A DNA stretch of 64,000 nucleotides from Streptomyces sp. NBC_00659 (GTDB taxonomy: Bacteria; Actinomycetota; Actinomycetes; Streptomycetales; Streptomycetaceae). The stretch spans positions 2,790,001-2,854,000 of the forward strand of contig NZ_CP109031.1 in the NCBI RefSeq assembly GCF_036226925.1. The letters are read 5' to 3'. A program made the translations under genes and the position numbers. Shown one piece after another: positions 8,315 through 16,845 of the stretch (positions are counted from its first letter, which is position 1; every line of letters begins with the position of its first letter). Under the pieces are notes generated by a model. The model was given only the letters and a program-made list of their open reading frames with translations. It ran no database searches and was not told where the DNA came from.

Positions 8315-8952
8315 AGTGTTCCGATCCAGTTGGTGAGGAGCTGGGCTCCGGCGTCGCCGGACTTCTCGGGGTGGAACTGGGTGGCCCACAGGGCACCGTT
8401 CTCGACGGCCGCCACAAAGGGCTTGCCGTGCGTGGACCACGTCACCAGGGGCGCGCGCAGCAGCGGGTTGCCGACTTCCAGCGACCAGTCGTGGACGGCG
8501 TAGGAGTGGACGAAGTAGAACCGCGCGTCGGCGTCGAGGCCCGCGAAGGCCTCGGAGCCCTCCGGGGTGTCGACGGTGTTCCAGCCCATGTGGGGCACGA
8601 CGTCGGCCTCCAGCGGTCCGACCGTGCCCGGCCACTCGTCGAGGCCCTCGGTCTCCACGCCGTGCTCGATGCCGCGGGTGAAAAGGATCTGCATGCCGAC
8701 GCAGATGCCCATGACGGGGCGTCCGCCGGACAGCCGGCGCCCGATGATCCAGTCGCCGCGCGCCTCCTTGAGGCCCTGCATACAGGCGGCGAAGGCGCCG
8801 ACGCCCGGCACCAGCAGCCCGTCCGCGTTCATCGCGGTGTCGAAGTCGCGGGTGATCTCGACCTCGGCGCCCGCGCGGGCGAGGGCGCGCTCGGCGGAGC
8901 GTACGTTCCCGAAGCCGTAGTCGAAGACGACGACCTTCCTGGAGGCGCTCAA
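8311..8952 (-). CDS. hisH: Imidazole glycerol phosphate synthase, glutaminase subunit HisH
   Basis: 213 aa class-I glutamine amidotransferase that feeds ammonia to HisF. The nucleophile Cys lies in MGICVGMQ, with the His-Glu pair in [23 protein letters not shown] starts the domain. The start is set at a rare TTG (8952): GGAGG lies 7 nt upstream, and TTG overlaps the stop of the preceding 54-codon gene as TTGA, the same 4-nt overlap seen at every other junction of the operon. A longer frame to 8991 has an ATG but would overlap the small gene by 43 nt. Confidence 0.93.
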   Translation of the reverse strand: MSASRKVVVFDYGFGNVRSAERALARAGAEVEITRDFDTAMNADGLLVPGVGAFAACMQGLKEARGDWIIGRRLSGGRPVMGICVGMQILFTRGIEHGVETEGLDEWPGTVGPLEADVVPHMGWNTVDTPEGSEAFAGLDADARFYFVHSYAVHDWSLEVGNPLLRAPLVTWSTHGKPFVAAVENGALWATQFHPEKSGDAGAQLLTNWIGTL

Positions 8953-9113
8953 CTCCAGACCTCCAGCCTCATGACGCCCGCGACGAGGCACATCGCGGCG
9001 CCGATGGAGAGCAGGACGACGAGGCTCCTGGGCATGTCCTGCTTGACGAAGGAGTAGATCCCTCCGGCGAGGAAGAGACCGACGACGATGAGGATGCTGG
9101 AAAGGCCTGTCAC
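8949..9113 (-). CDS. 54-aa membrane protein inside the his operon
   Basis: A short gene not normally found by length filters: GTG at 9113, TGA at 8949-8951, 54 aa. The peptide starts [20 protein letters not shown] and ends [10 protein letters not shown]. Two hydrophobic segments (about 4-20 and 30-47) are joined by a loop with [10 protein letters not shown], so it should be a hairpin-type inner-membrane protein. The start overlaps the hisB stop (GTGA) and the stop overlaps the hisH start (TTGA), which strongly supports it as a real gene. To my knowledge similar small frames sit here in other Streptomyces, but no function is known. A role in regulating or tethering His enzymes would be guesswork. 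Confidence 0.85.
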   Translation of the reverse strand: MTGLSSILIVVGLFLAGGIYSFVKQDMPRSLVVLLSIGAAMCLVAGVMRLEVWS

Positions 9114-9703
9114 AGTGCGCCCTTAGTGGAGGGGAGGATGCCGGCTGCGCGCGGGTCGCGCTCGGAGGCGTAACGCAGGGCCCGGGCCAGCGCCTTGAAC
9201 TGGCACTCCACGATGTGGTGCGCGTTGCGTCCGTAGGGGACGTGCACGTGCAGGGCGATCTGGGCCTGGGCGACGAAGGACTCCAGGATGTGCCGGGTCA
9301 TCGTCGTGTCGTACTCGCCGATCATCGGCGCCATCTTCTCGGGCTCGGTGTGCACGAGGTAGGGGCGGCCGGACAGGTCGACGGTGACCTGGGCGAGCGA
9401 CTCGTCCAGCGGGACGGTGCAGTTGCCGAAGCGGTAGATGCCCACCTTGTCGCCGAGTGCCTGCTTGAAGGCGGCGCCGAGGGCGAGGGCGGTGTCCTCG
9501 ATGGTGTGGTGCGAGTCGATGTGCAGGTCGCCCTCGGTCTTCACGGTCAGGTCGAACAGACCGTGCCGGCCGAGCTGGTCGAGCATGTGGTCGTAGAAGC
9601 CGACGCCGGTGGCCACGTCGACCTTGCCGGAGCCGTCGAGATCGATCTCGACGAGGACCGACGTCTCCTTCGTCACCCGCTCCACGCGTCCTACGCGGTT
9701 CAT
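9110..9703 (-). CDS. hisB: Imidazoleglycerol-phosphate dehydratase HisB
   Basis: 197 aa monofunctional IGP dehydratase, which makes imidazole acetol phosphate. Metal-binding motifs are visible: [33 protein letters not shown] and the repeated second half. There is no fused histidinol-phosphate phosphatase domain, unlike the E. coli HisB; the phosphatase is not in this window. The ATG overlaps the hisC stop (ATGA, 9700-9703). Confidence 0.97.
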   Translation of the reverse strand: MNRVGRVERVTKETSVLVEIDLDGSGKVDVATGVGFYDHMLDQLGRHGLFDLTVKTEGDLHIDSHHTIEDTALALGAAFKQALGDKVGIYRFGNCTVPLDESLAQVTVDLSGRPYLVHTEPEKMAPMIGEYDTTMTRHILESFVAQAQIALHVHVPYGRNAHHIVECQFKALARALRYASERDPRAAGILPSTKGAL

Positions 9704-10836
9704 GCGCTCTGCTCCTTCGGGGATGTGGGGTCGTCCCCCACAGAGCCCAGTAGTTCACGTACCGCGTCGAGGAACGCGTCGTTTTCCTTCGGGGTTCCCG
9801 CGGAGACCCGCAGCCACCCCGGTACGCCGTTGTCCCGGACCAGGACGCCCTGGTCGAGGATCCCGCGCCAGGCCGCGTGGGTGTCGGCGAACCGTCCGAA
9901 CTGCACGAAGTTCGCGTCCGACTCGGTCACCTCGCAGCCCATCGCGCGCAGTTCGGTGACCAGCCGGTCCCGTTCGGCCTTCAGCTGCTCCACGTACCCG
10001 AGCAGGGTGTCGGTGTGTTCCAGAGCGGCCAGCGCGGTCGCCTGGGTGACGGCCGACAGGTGGTACGGCAGCCGGACGAGCTGGACGGCGTCCACGACCG
10101 CCGGGTGGGCGGCGAGGTAGCCGAGGCGCAGTCCCGCCGCGCCGAAGGCCTTCGACATCGTCCGGGAGACGACGAGGTTCGGCCGTCCTTCCAGCAGCGG
10201 CAGCAGCGAGTCGCCGTGGCTGAACTCGATGTACGCCTCGTCGATCACGACCATCGACGGCTTCGCCGCCTGGGCGGCCTCGTAGAGCGCGAGGACCGTC
10301 TCGGGCGGGACCGCGTTGCCCGTGGGGTTGTTCGGGGTGGTGATGAAGACGAGGTCCGGCCGGTTCTCGGCGATCGCCCGTTCGGCGGCGGCGAGGTCGA
10401 TGGTGAAGTCCTCGTTGCGCGGGCCCGAGATCCAGGCCGTGCCCGTGCCGCGCGCGATGAGCGCGTGCATCGAGTACGACGGCTCGAAGCCGATCGCGCT
10501 GCGGCCGGGTCCGCCGAAGGTCTGGAGCAGTTGCTGGATGACCTCGTTCGAGCCGTTGGCGGCCCAGACGTTCTCGACGCCGACCGGGTGCTTGCCGGTC
10601 TTCGTCAGATAGGCGGCCAGCTCGGTGCGCAGCTCCACCGCGTCGCGGTCGGGGTAGCGGTTGAGGCCGCGCGCGGCCTCGCGGACCCGCTCGGTGATCC
10701 GCTCGACGAGCGCCTCGGGCAGCGGGTACGGGTTCTCGTTGGTGTTCAGGCGTACGGGGACGTCGAGCTGCGGTGCGCCGTAGGGGGTCTTGCCCCGCAG
10801 TTCGTCCCGTACGGGGAGATCGTCGATGCCGGTCAC
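9700..10836 (-). CDS. hisC: Histidinol-phosphate aminotransferase HisC
   Basis: 378 aa PLP-dependent fold-type I aminotransferase; converts imidazole acetol phosphate and glutamate to histidinol phosphate. Motifs: [11 protein letters not shown] near the N-terminus, [26 protein letters not shown], the PLP lysine in SRTMSKAFG and GLRLGY, and a C-terminal [16 protein letters not shown] at 10836 overlaps the hisD stop as GTGA. Length is normal. Confidence 0.96.
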   Translation of the reverse strand: MTGIDDLPVRDELRGKTPYGAPQLDVPVRLNTNENPYPLPEALVERITERVREAARGLNRYPDRDAVELRTELAAYLTKTGKHPVGVENVWAANGSNEVIQQLLQTFGGPGRSAIGFEPSYSMHALIARGTGTAWISGPRNEDFTIDLAAAERAIAENRPDLVFITTPNNPTGNAVPPETVLALYEAAQAAKPSMVVIDEAYIEFSHGDSLLPLLEGRPNLVVSRTMSKAFGAAGLRLGYLAAHPAVVDAVQLVRLPYHLSAVTQATALAALEHTDTLLGYVEQLKAERDRLVTELRAMGCEVTESDANFVQFGRFADTHAAWRGILDQGVLVRDNGVPGWLRVSAGTPKENDAFLDAVRELLGSVGDDPTSPKEQSA

Positions 10837-12158
10837 TTGCCCTCGGGTACCTTCCAGCCGAACCTTGCCTTGATCGCCGCGCCGTGCGCGGGCAGGTCCT
10901 CCGCCTCCGCCAGCGTCACCACGTGATGGGCGACGTCGGCGAGCGCGTCCTTCGTGTAGTCGACGATGTGGATGCCGCGCAGGAAGGACTGGACGGACAG
11001 GCCCGAGGAGTGACAGGCGCAGCCGCCGGTGGGCAGGACGTGGTTGGAGCCCGCGGCGTAGTCGCCGAGCGAGACCGGGGCCCAGGGGCCGACGAAGATC
11101 GCCCCGGCGTTCCTGACCCGGTCGGCGACCGCCGCCGCGTCCGCGGTCTGGATCTCCAGGTGCTCGGCACCGTACGCGTCGACGACCCTGAGGCCCTCGT
11201 CGACGCCGTCGACGAGGACGATCGCGGACTGCCTGCCGCTCAGGGCCGGGACGATCCGGTCGTCGATGTGCTTGGTGGCCGCGACCTGCGGCTCCAGTTC
11301 CTTCTCCACGGCGTCCGCGAGGTCCGGCGAGTCGGTGACCAGGACAGCGGCGGCGAGCGGGTCGTGCTCGGCCTGGCTGATCAGGTCGGCGGCGATGTGC
11401 ACGGGGTCGGCGGTGTCGTCCGCGAGGACCGCGATCTCGGTCGGGCCGGCCTCGGCGTCGATGCCGATGCGGCCGGTGAAGTAGCGCTTGGCCGCGGCGA
11501 CCCAGATGTTGCCCGGCCCGGTGACCATGTCGGCCGAGGGACAGGACTCGGTGCCGTAGGCGAACATGGCGACGGCCGTGGCGCCGCCGGCCGCGTACAC
11601 CTCGTCGACGCCGAGCAGGGCGCAGGCGGCGAGGATCGTCGGGTGCGGCAGGCCGCCGAACGCGGACTGGGCCGGGGAGGCGAGCGCGATGGACCCGACG
11701 CCGGCTTCCTGTGCCGGGACCACGTTCATGATCACGGATGACGGGTACACGGATCGGCCGCCGGGCGCGTACAGCCCGACCCGGTCGACCGGCACCCACT
11801 TCTCGGTGACCGAGCCGCCGGGCACGACCTGGGTGGTGTGCGTCGTACGGCGCTGTGCGCGGTGGACGAGACGGGTGCGGCGGATCGACTCCTCCAGGGC
11901 CGCGCGCACAGCGGGGTCGAGCTGCTCCAGGGCGTCGGCGAGGGCCTGGGCCGGGACGCGTACGGACTCCAGCCGTACTCCGTCGAACTTCTCCGCGTAG
12001 TCGATCAGCGCCGCGTCGCCCCGATGGTGCACTGCCTCGCAGATCGGCCGCACCTTCTCCAGGGCGGCCGAGACGTCGAAGTCGGCTCGGGGCAGCAGGT
12101 CGCGCAGGGCGGGGCCCTCGGGGAGGGCGTCGCCGCGCAGATCGATTCGGGAGATCAC
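10833..12158 (-). CDS. hisD: Histidinol dehydrogenase HisD
   Basis: 441 aa Zn- and NAD-dependent enzyme that carries out the last two steps of histidine synthesis. Visible: [59 protein letters not shown] with catalytic His/Glu residues, and SNHVLPTGG. The first gene of the operon. The GTG at 12158 ([11 protein letters not shown]) is preferred over an upstream ATG at 12218 because the latter would place the N-terminus through the palindromic site at 12199-12217 and add 20 non-family residues. Only a GAGAG-type ribosome site is present. Confidence 0.95.
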   Translation of the reverse strand: MISRIDLRGDALPEGPALRDLLPRADFDVSAALEKVRPICEAVHHRGDAALIDYAEKFDGVRLESVRVPAQALADALEQLDPAVRAALEESIRRTRLVHRAQRRTTHTTQVVPGGSVTEKWVPVDRVGLYAPGGRSVYPSSVIMNVVPAQEAGVGSIALASPAQSAFGGLPHPTILAACALLGVDEVYAAGGATAVAMFAYGTESCPSADMVTGPGNIWVAAAKRYFTGRIGIDAEAGPTEIAVLADDTADPVHIAADLISQAEHDPLAAAVLVTDSPDLADAVEKELEPQVAATKHIDDRIVPALSGRQSAIVLVDGVDEGLRVVDAYGAEHLEIQTADAAAVADRVRNAGAIFVGPWAPVSLGDYAAGSNHVLPTGGCACHSSGLSVQSFLRGIHIVDYTKDALADVAHHVVTLAEAEDLPAHGAAIKARFGWKVPEGK

Positions 12159-12198
12159 GGACTCAATTCTCTCAGACGGCGGCAGGGCGCCGGACGCC

Positions 12199-12217
12199 TG
12201 TATCAGTGGCTGATACA
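12199..12217. promoter_or_regulatory. 19-bp perfect palindrome upstream of hisD (operator candidate)
   Basis: TGTATCAG (12199-12206), TGG, CTGATACA (12210-12217): an exact 8-3-8 inverted repeat. It lies 41 bp upstream of the hisD start and 117 bp upstream of the divergent gene at 12334. It stands out as A/T-rich in GC-rich surroundings. It has the form of a dimeric repressor site. Which protein binds it cannot be told from the window. Confidence 0.6.
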
Positions 12218-12333
12218 AGCCACCTTCGCCTCCGCGGAAGATCCCCCTTCACCAGGAGCGTTCACGCCGTCACTGAGCGGGGCATTGCACGAACGTATGA
12301 ACCCGCGAGTAGCCGGGGAGGAAGTGAGGTGCC

Positions 12334-13914
12334 GTGACCGATGGTGCCGGCCTGCGTACCGGGGACCTGCCGGACGAGCTGACCGCCGCCGAGGCGGGGA
12401 TGTGGCAGGCCTTCCGCAACGGCAGCGCGTACGACCTGCGCAACGGGGACACGGCCGTCGACGATCCGCACGGCGGCCGCCCCTGGGGTCCCGAGCGCAG
12501 TGTCCGGGCCCGGATAGTGGCCTGGCTGCTGCTCGACGGGCCGCCCGCCCTCCAGGGCCGGGTCCCCTCCCTGAAGCTGACAGGCGTACGGATCACCGGT
12601 GTGCTCGACCTGGCGGGCGGCACGGTGGTGCCGTACGTGGAGCTGAAGGGGTGCCGGTTCGAGAAGGAGGTGCTGCTGCCGGAGTCCCGGTTCACGACGC
12701 TGCGGCTGGTGGACTGCGCGGTGCCCCGGCTGGAGGCTGCCCGGCTGCACACCGAGGGCGATCTGCATCTGCCGCGCTGCCGCTTCCACAACGGGGTGCG
12801 GCTGACCGACGCGCACATCGGCACGGATCTGCTGCTCAACCAGGCGGTGGTCTACCGGGACCGGCGCGGGCGTTCGATCACCGGCGACGGCATGACCGTC
12901 GGCCAGGACCTCCAGGCCGAGATGCTGGAGTCGCACGGCGAACTCAGTCTGCGCGGCGCGACCGTCGGCGTGTCGCTGAGCCTGCGCGGCAGCAGGCTCA
13001 GCAACCCGTACACCCGGCTCGCCCTCAACGCCCCCCAGCTCACCGTCAACCGCACGCTCTACATGACCCCAGCGGGCCTCGGCAATCCGCTGATGACCAG
13101 CGGCACCACACCGGCACGCGGCACCCTGGTGCAGCGGTTCGAGTGCCAGGGCGGGATCCGTCTGGACGACGGGCGGTTCGGGGACGCGGTCGACTTCGAC
13201 CGGGCCCGTTTCACCTTCGACGACGACCAGGGGCTGTCGCTGCTCCGGGTCCAGACGCCCGAGCTGCGCTTCCTCGGCGAGCGGCCCGAGCGCGGCACGG
13301 TCGTGCTGTCCGGCGCGCGGGTCGTCAACCTGGTCGACCGGGCGTCGAGCTGGCCGGGCCCCGGCAGCCTGCACATGGGCGGCTTCACGTACGAGAACCT
13401 GGTCCCGCAGGGCGCCTTCCCGCTGACCCGGCGCCTGGAGTGGGTGGCGGCGGCCACCGCCGAATACGCCCCGGAGCCGTACGAGCGCCTCGCCGCCGTG
13501 CTGCGCGACTCCGGTGAGGACGAGGACGCCCGCGAGGTGCTGCTCGCCAAGCAGCGCCGCCGCCGGGAGACCCTGCCGCTGGCCGCCAAGCTCTGGGGCT
13601 ACGCGCAGGACATGACGGTCGCCTACGGATACCGTCCCGGGCGCGCCGCCCTGTGGATGGCGGTGCTGTGGGCGGCCACGTCGGTCGCCTTCGCGCACGC
13701 CGAGCACCGGCCGGTCAACACCGAGGGGCACCCCGCGTGGAACGCCTCGCTCTACGCCCTGGATCTGCTGCTGCCGGTCATCGACCTGGGCCAGGCCGGC
13801 TTCTGGCAACTGCGCGGCGGCTGGCAGTGGCTGGCCGCGGTGGTGGTTCTGCTCGGCTGGGTCCTGGCGACGACGGTGGCTGCCGGCGCCACCCGGCTGC
13901 TGCGCCGCGGCTGA
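12334..13914 (+). CDS. Membrane-anchored beta-helix-like protein of unknown function
   Basis: 526 aa from a GTG at 12334, with GAGG close upstream. I do not recognise a characterised family; similar Streptomyces proteins have been labelled 'oxidoreductase' without clear basis. Residues ~75-340 consist of short repeated strands of the type 'L.L.g..v' (VRITGVLDLAGG, CRFEKEVLLPES, LHTEGDLHLPRC, AHIGTDLLLNQ, GATVGVSLSLRG), which suggests a right-handed beta-helix akin to pentapeptide-repeat proteins. A helical stretch with KQRRRRETLPL follows, then two C-terminal membrane segments (about 437-455 and 494-518). No cofactor-binding motif was seen. Divergent from the his operon. Confidence 0.7.
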   Translation: MTDGAGLRTGDLPDELTAAEAGMWQAFRNGSAYDLRNGDTAVDDPHGGRPWGPERSVRARIVAWLLLDGPPALQGRVPSLKLTGVRITGVLDLAGGTVVPYVELKGCRFEKEVLLPESRFTTLRLVDCAVPRLEAARLHTEGDLHLPRCRFHNGVRLTDAHIGTDLLLNQAVVYRDRRGRSITGDGMTVGQDLQAEMLESHGELSLRGATVGVSLSLRGSRLSNPYTRLALNAPQLTVNRTLYMTPAGLGNPLMTSGTTPARGTLVQRFECQGGIRLDDGRFGDAVDFDRARFTFDDDQGLSLLRVQTPELRFLGERPERGTVVLSGARVVNLVDRASSWPGPGSLHMGGFTYENLVPQGAFPLTRRLEWVAAATAEYAPEPYERLAAVLRDSGEDEDAREVLLAKQRRRRETLPLAAKLWGYAQDMTVAYGYRPGRAALWMAVLWAATSVAFAHAEHRPVNTEGHPAWNASLYALDLLLPVIDLGQAGFWQLRGGWQWLAAVVVLLGWVLATTVAAGATRLLRRG

Positions 13915-14201
13915 CACCACCCGGTCGCCGCGCAGGCATCGCCCCGCCTGCGCACAGGCATCGCCCGGCGATGGCGCGGGCATCGCGCGGTCATGACACG
14001 GACGCCGCACGGACATCCACCTGTTCGCACAGACGTTCCCGTTCGGCGCACGGCCGTCCACGGCCGTCGAACAGCCGTCCACGGTCGGCGCACCGGAAGC
14101 AGATCACGCTTTGCCCGACCTTGACCATGTAGCGCACAACCAATTGGCTTTACGAAAGCGTCACCGATCGCCTCTGGCACAGCTCCGACCTGCGGTTTTC
14201 A
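13915..14201. other. Intergenic region with short repeats and promoter-like AT patch
   Basis: 287 bp. The first part has degenerate GCAGGCATCGCC-type repeats (13930-13970), then a direct repeat GCCGTCCACGG (about 14053 and 14084). The stretch 14125-14165 (containing CAACCAATTGGCTTTACG) is A/T-rich by local standards and may hold the promoter of the gene at 14202. No gene or strong hairpin was seen. Confidence 0.4.
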
Positions 14202-15254
14202 ATGGTCGACACCATGGCACTGCTGAGCGCGCTCCTCCGTACCGCCCGGATGGCACGGCACACCTCACGCCTCGCCGCCGGACTGCCGGCCGACGAGGAG
14301 GTGCTGCTCGACGCCCCCGACCACCGCCTGGGACCGGCACTCGTCGCCGCGGCCCAGGGCGAGTACGCCCCCGCGGCCGCGCTGCTGGCCGCCACCCGCG
14401 CGTCCGCCGAGTGGGAGGACCGCGACCGGTACGCCGTACGCCTCGCCGCCTTCGCGCGCTCCCGCGACGAATGGCTCGGGCGGTGGCAGGCCGACGCCCC
14501 GCACGACCCGGACGCCCTGCTCGTCAAGGCCGAACTGGCCGTCCGCCGCGGCTGGGAGTCGCCCGCTCGGGTGGAACTGCTGCGCGAGGTCGGCCCGCTG
14601 ATCATGTCCGCCGCCGAGGGCGATCCGCGCGACCCGGTGCCGTGGCGGATCGCGCTCGACCAGGCCCGCGGCACCAACGTCGGGCACACCGGGTTCGAGC
14701 GGCTCTGGGCCCAGGCCGTCCGCCGCTCCCCGCACCACTACGGGTGTCACGTCGCCGCTCTGCAGTACCTCTCCGCCGCCTGGTACGGCTCGCACACCGA
14801 GTGCTTCGACTTCGCCGAGCCCGCCGCGCAGGACGCCCTGCCGGGCTCCCTGGTCCAGGCACTGCCGGTGCGCGCGGCCTTCGCCTATCTGACCGAGGGC
14901 GGCGGTCCCGAGGTGCCGCGCGAGCGCCTGGACGCCGCGGCCGACCTCGCGATCTCGGTCTCCGCCGCCTACGCCGCCGCCGACCCGTGGCCCGCCGAGG
15001 TGCGCAACCTGCTGGCCTACGTCCTGGTCCGGCTGGAGCGCTGGCAGGACGCCCTGGAGCAGCTCCGTCTCATCGGCCCGTACGTGACCTCGTTCCCCTG
15101 GGCCCGGGTCTCCGACGACCCGCTCGGCGGGTACCTGGAGCTGCGCGACGGAGTCCATCTGGAGGTGGCCTCGGGGCTTCCGCTGCGGGATCGTGCCCCC
15201 AGCCGGCTCCCACGGATCGGGTACGGCGGACTCGTCCGCTCCGTCGACCATTAG
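14202..15254 (+). CDS. Conserved hypothetical protein, TPR-like helical
   Basis: 350 aa, no recognised catalytic motif. It is Ala/Arg/Leu-rich and helical with pieces such as HDPDALLVKAELAVRRGWESP, PWRIALDQARG and EVRNLLAYVLVRLERWQDALEQLRLIGPY, the last being like a TPR unit. No signal peptide or membrane segment. The ATG at 14202 has no clear ribosome site; a second ATG 12 nt later is possible. It ends 11 nt before the Lon-N gene, which in turn is 17 nt from the YbaK gene, so the three are probably one operon. Function unknown. Confidence 0.75.
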   Translation: MVDTMALLSALLRTARMARHTSRLAAGLPADEEVLLDAPDHRLGPALVAAAQGEYAPAAALLAATRASAEWEDRDRYAVRLAAFARSRDEWLGRWQADAPHDPDALLVKAELAVRRGWESPARVELLREVGPLIMSAAEGDPRDPVPWRIALDQARGTNVGHTGFERLWAQAVRRSPHHYGCHVAALQYLSAAWYGSHTECFDFAEPAAQDALPGSLVQALPVRAAFAYLTEGGGPEVPRERLDAAADLAISVSAAYAAADPWPAEVRNLLAYVLVRLERWQDALEQLRLIGPYVTSFPWARVSDDPLGGYLELRDGVHLEVASGLPLRDRAPSRLPRIGYGGLVRSVDH

Positions 15255-15265
15255 GCTTTCCCGTC

Positions 15266-16006
15266 GTGACCACCGTCCGGCTCCCGCTCTTCCCCCTGAA
15301 CTCGGTGCTGTTCCCCGGGCTCGTGCTTCCTCTGAACGTGTTCGAGGAGCGCTATCGCGCCATGATGCGCGATCTGCTCAAGACGCCCGAGGACGAATCC
15401 CGCCGATTCGCCGTCGTCGCCATCCGCGACGGCCATGAGGTCTCGCCCAGCGCGCCCGGCATGCCCGACGGGACCGCCGTGCCCGACCGCGGGCCCACCG
15501 CCGGGTTCGGGGACGATCCGCTCGCGGCCTTCCACGAGGTGGGCTGTGTCGCGGACGCGGCGACCATCCGCGAGCGCGCCGACGGCAGCTTCGAGGTGCT
15601 GGCGACCGGCACGACACGGGTCCGGCTGCTGTCGGTGGATGCCTCCGGGGCGTTCCTGACGGCCGAGCTGGAGGAGCTCCCGGAGGACCCGGGCGACGAG
15701 GCCGGGGCGCTCGCCGAGGGGGTCCTGCGCGCCTTCCGGCAGTACCAGAAGCGGCTGGCCGGTGCGCGCGAGCGCTCGCTGTCGACCGGCGCGGACCTGC
15801 CGGACGAACCGGCTGTCGTCTCCTATCTCGTCGCCGCCGCCGTGATGCTGGACGTGCCGGCCAGACAGCGGCTGCTCCAGGCCCCCGACACGGCCTCCCG
15901 GCTGCGCGAGGAGCTGAAGGTGCTGCGCGCCGAGACGGCCATCATCCGTAATCTGCCGTCGTTGCCCGCGTCGGACCTGACGCGCGGCCCGACGAGCCTG
16001 AACTGA
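15266..16006 (+). CDS. LON peptidase substrate-binding domain protein
   Basis: 246 aa from a GTG at 15266. The start VRLPLFPLNSVLFPGLVLPLNVFEERY, then LLATGTTRVRLL-like and a C-terminal helical part, is the N-terminal (substrate-recognition) domain of Lon without the AAA or protease domains. Such stand-alone Lon-N proteins are widespread in actinobacteria; their role is not established. An adaptor or RNA/protein-binding role is inference. Middle gene of a tight three-gene row. Confidence 0.85.
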   Translation: MTTVRLPLFPLNSVLFPGLVLPLNVFEERYRAMMRDLLKTPEDESRRFAVVAIRDGHEVSPSAPGMPDGTAVPDRGPTAGFGDDPLAAFHEVGCVADAATIRERADGSFEVLATGTTRVRLLSVDASGAFLTAELEELPEDPGDEAGALAEGVLRAFRQYQKRLAGARERSLSTGADLPDEPAVVSYLVAAAVMLDVPARQRLLQAPDTASRLREELKVLRAETAIIRNLPSLPASDLTRGPTSLN

Positions 16007-16023
16007 CGCTTGCGAGAAGGTCG

Positions 16024-16521
16024 ATGGCCAAGAAGGCGAAGAAGCAGTCCGGCGGCACCCCCGCCACGGTGGCGCTGACGGAGGCGGGCGTCCCGTTCAC
16101 CGTCCACGCCTACGAGCACGATCCCTCCCACCCGTCCTACGGCGAGGAGGCGGCCGAGGCGATGGGCGTGTCGCCGGAGCGGGTCTTCAAGACCCTGGTG
16201 GCGGACGTGGACGGCGCGCTCGTGGTCGCGGTCGTCCCGGTGGCGGGCTCGCTCGACCTCAAGGCCCTCGCCACGGCGGTGGGCGGCAAGCGGGCGGTGA
16301 TGGCCGACCCGGCGGCGGCCGAGCGCACGACGGGGTACGTCCGCGGCGGCATCTCGCCCCTCGGCCAGCGCAAGAGGCTCCGGACCGTCCTGGACTCCTC
16401 GGCCTCCGGGCACGCCACGATCTGTGTCTCGGCGGGCCGCCGCGGCATGGAGGTCGAGCTCTCCCCCGCCGACCTCGCGAAGCTCACGGAGGCGGTGTCC
16501 GCGCCCGTCGGACGGGCGTGA
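16024..16521 (+). CDS. ybaK: YbaK-family Cys-tRNA(Pro)/aminoacyl-tRNA deacylase
   Basis: 165 aa. A trans-editing enzyme fold that hydrolyses mischarged Cys-tRNA(Pro). Visible hallmarks: PFTVHAYEHDPSH, YGEEAAEAMGVSPERVFKTLV, VPVAGSLDLKALA with the conserved Lys/Leu core, YVRGGISPLGQRKRL and the ISAG-like CVSAGRRGMEVELSPADL end. The ATG at 16024 has GAAGG 5 nt upstream. It starts 17 nt after the Lon-N gene. Exact substrate is inferred from the YbaK-like sequence. Confidence 0.9.
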   Translation: MAKKAKKQSGGTPATVALTEAGVPFTVHAYEHDPSHPSYGEEAAEAMGVSPERVFKTLVADVDGALVVAVVPVAGSLDLKALATAVGGKRAVMADPAAAERTTGYVRGGISPLGQRKRLRTVLDSSASGHATICVSAGRRGMEVELSPADLAKLTEAVSAPVGRA

Positions 16522-16638
16522 CCTGCCGCCCGGCGGCCCTGCCGGCGCCGGCGCCCGTCCTGCCGTCCGGGACGCTCGAAGGCGGCGGCCTGCGCGGCCC
16601 CTCGACGGATGCCCCTTCCTCGGTTAAGCACGAGTGGC

Positions 16639-16713
16639 ATGTCGAAGAGAACGCGGAAACGCAGGTGGCGCATCAAGAAGGGCCGTTCGAACCACGGCCG
16701 CCGTCCCGCATGA
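16639..16713 (+). CDS. Ribosomal protein bL37-like 24-aa basic protein
   Basis: A 24-codon frame, ATG 16639 to TGA 16711-16713, encoding MSKRTRKRRWRIKKGRSNHG followed by RRPA. It is half Arg/Lys and ends in the NHG(R/K)RP motif that I associate with bL37, the tiny large-subunit protein described in mycobacterial ribosomes. Size and composition fit. The ribosome binding site is weak (GAGTGG). An inverted repeat follows downstream, as expected for a separate unit. Alternative: a chance frame, but 13 of 24 residues basic with that C-terminal motif makes this unlikely. Confidence 0.75.
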   Translation: MSKRTRKRRWRIKKGRSNHGRRPA

Positions 16714-16730
16714 CCCACGCTCCGCACCGA

Positions 16731-16774
16731 AGGGCCGGCCCGGACAGCCGTTCTCCCGGCGCCCGGCCGGCCCT
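16731..16774. terminator. Inverted repeat after bL37-like gene
   Basis: AGGGCCGGCC (16731-16740) and GGCCGGCCCT (16765-16774) are exact complements with a 24-nt loop. It lies between the plus-strand bL37-like gene and the end of the convergent minus-strand membrane protein gene, so it may end both transcripts. Confidence 0.4.
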
Positions 16775-16845
16775 GCCGCCCGTCCGGGGCGGGCCCGAGG
16801 ACCTGCCAGGCCCATCCGGTCAGGGCGGAGACGCGGGGTGGGGTC

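Noticed and set aside
9700..11799. Upstream extension of hisC to a start near 11799
   Set aside because: The extension is an Arg/Gly-rich shadow of hisD; the GTG at 10836 matches the family start and the operon's overlap pattern.
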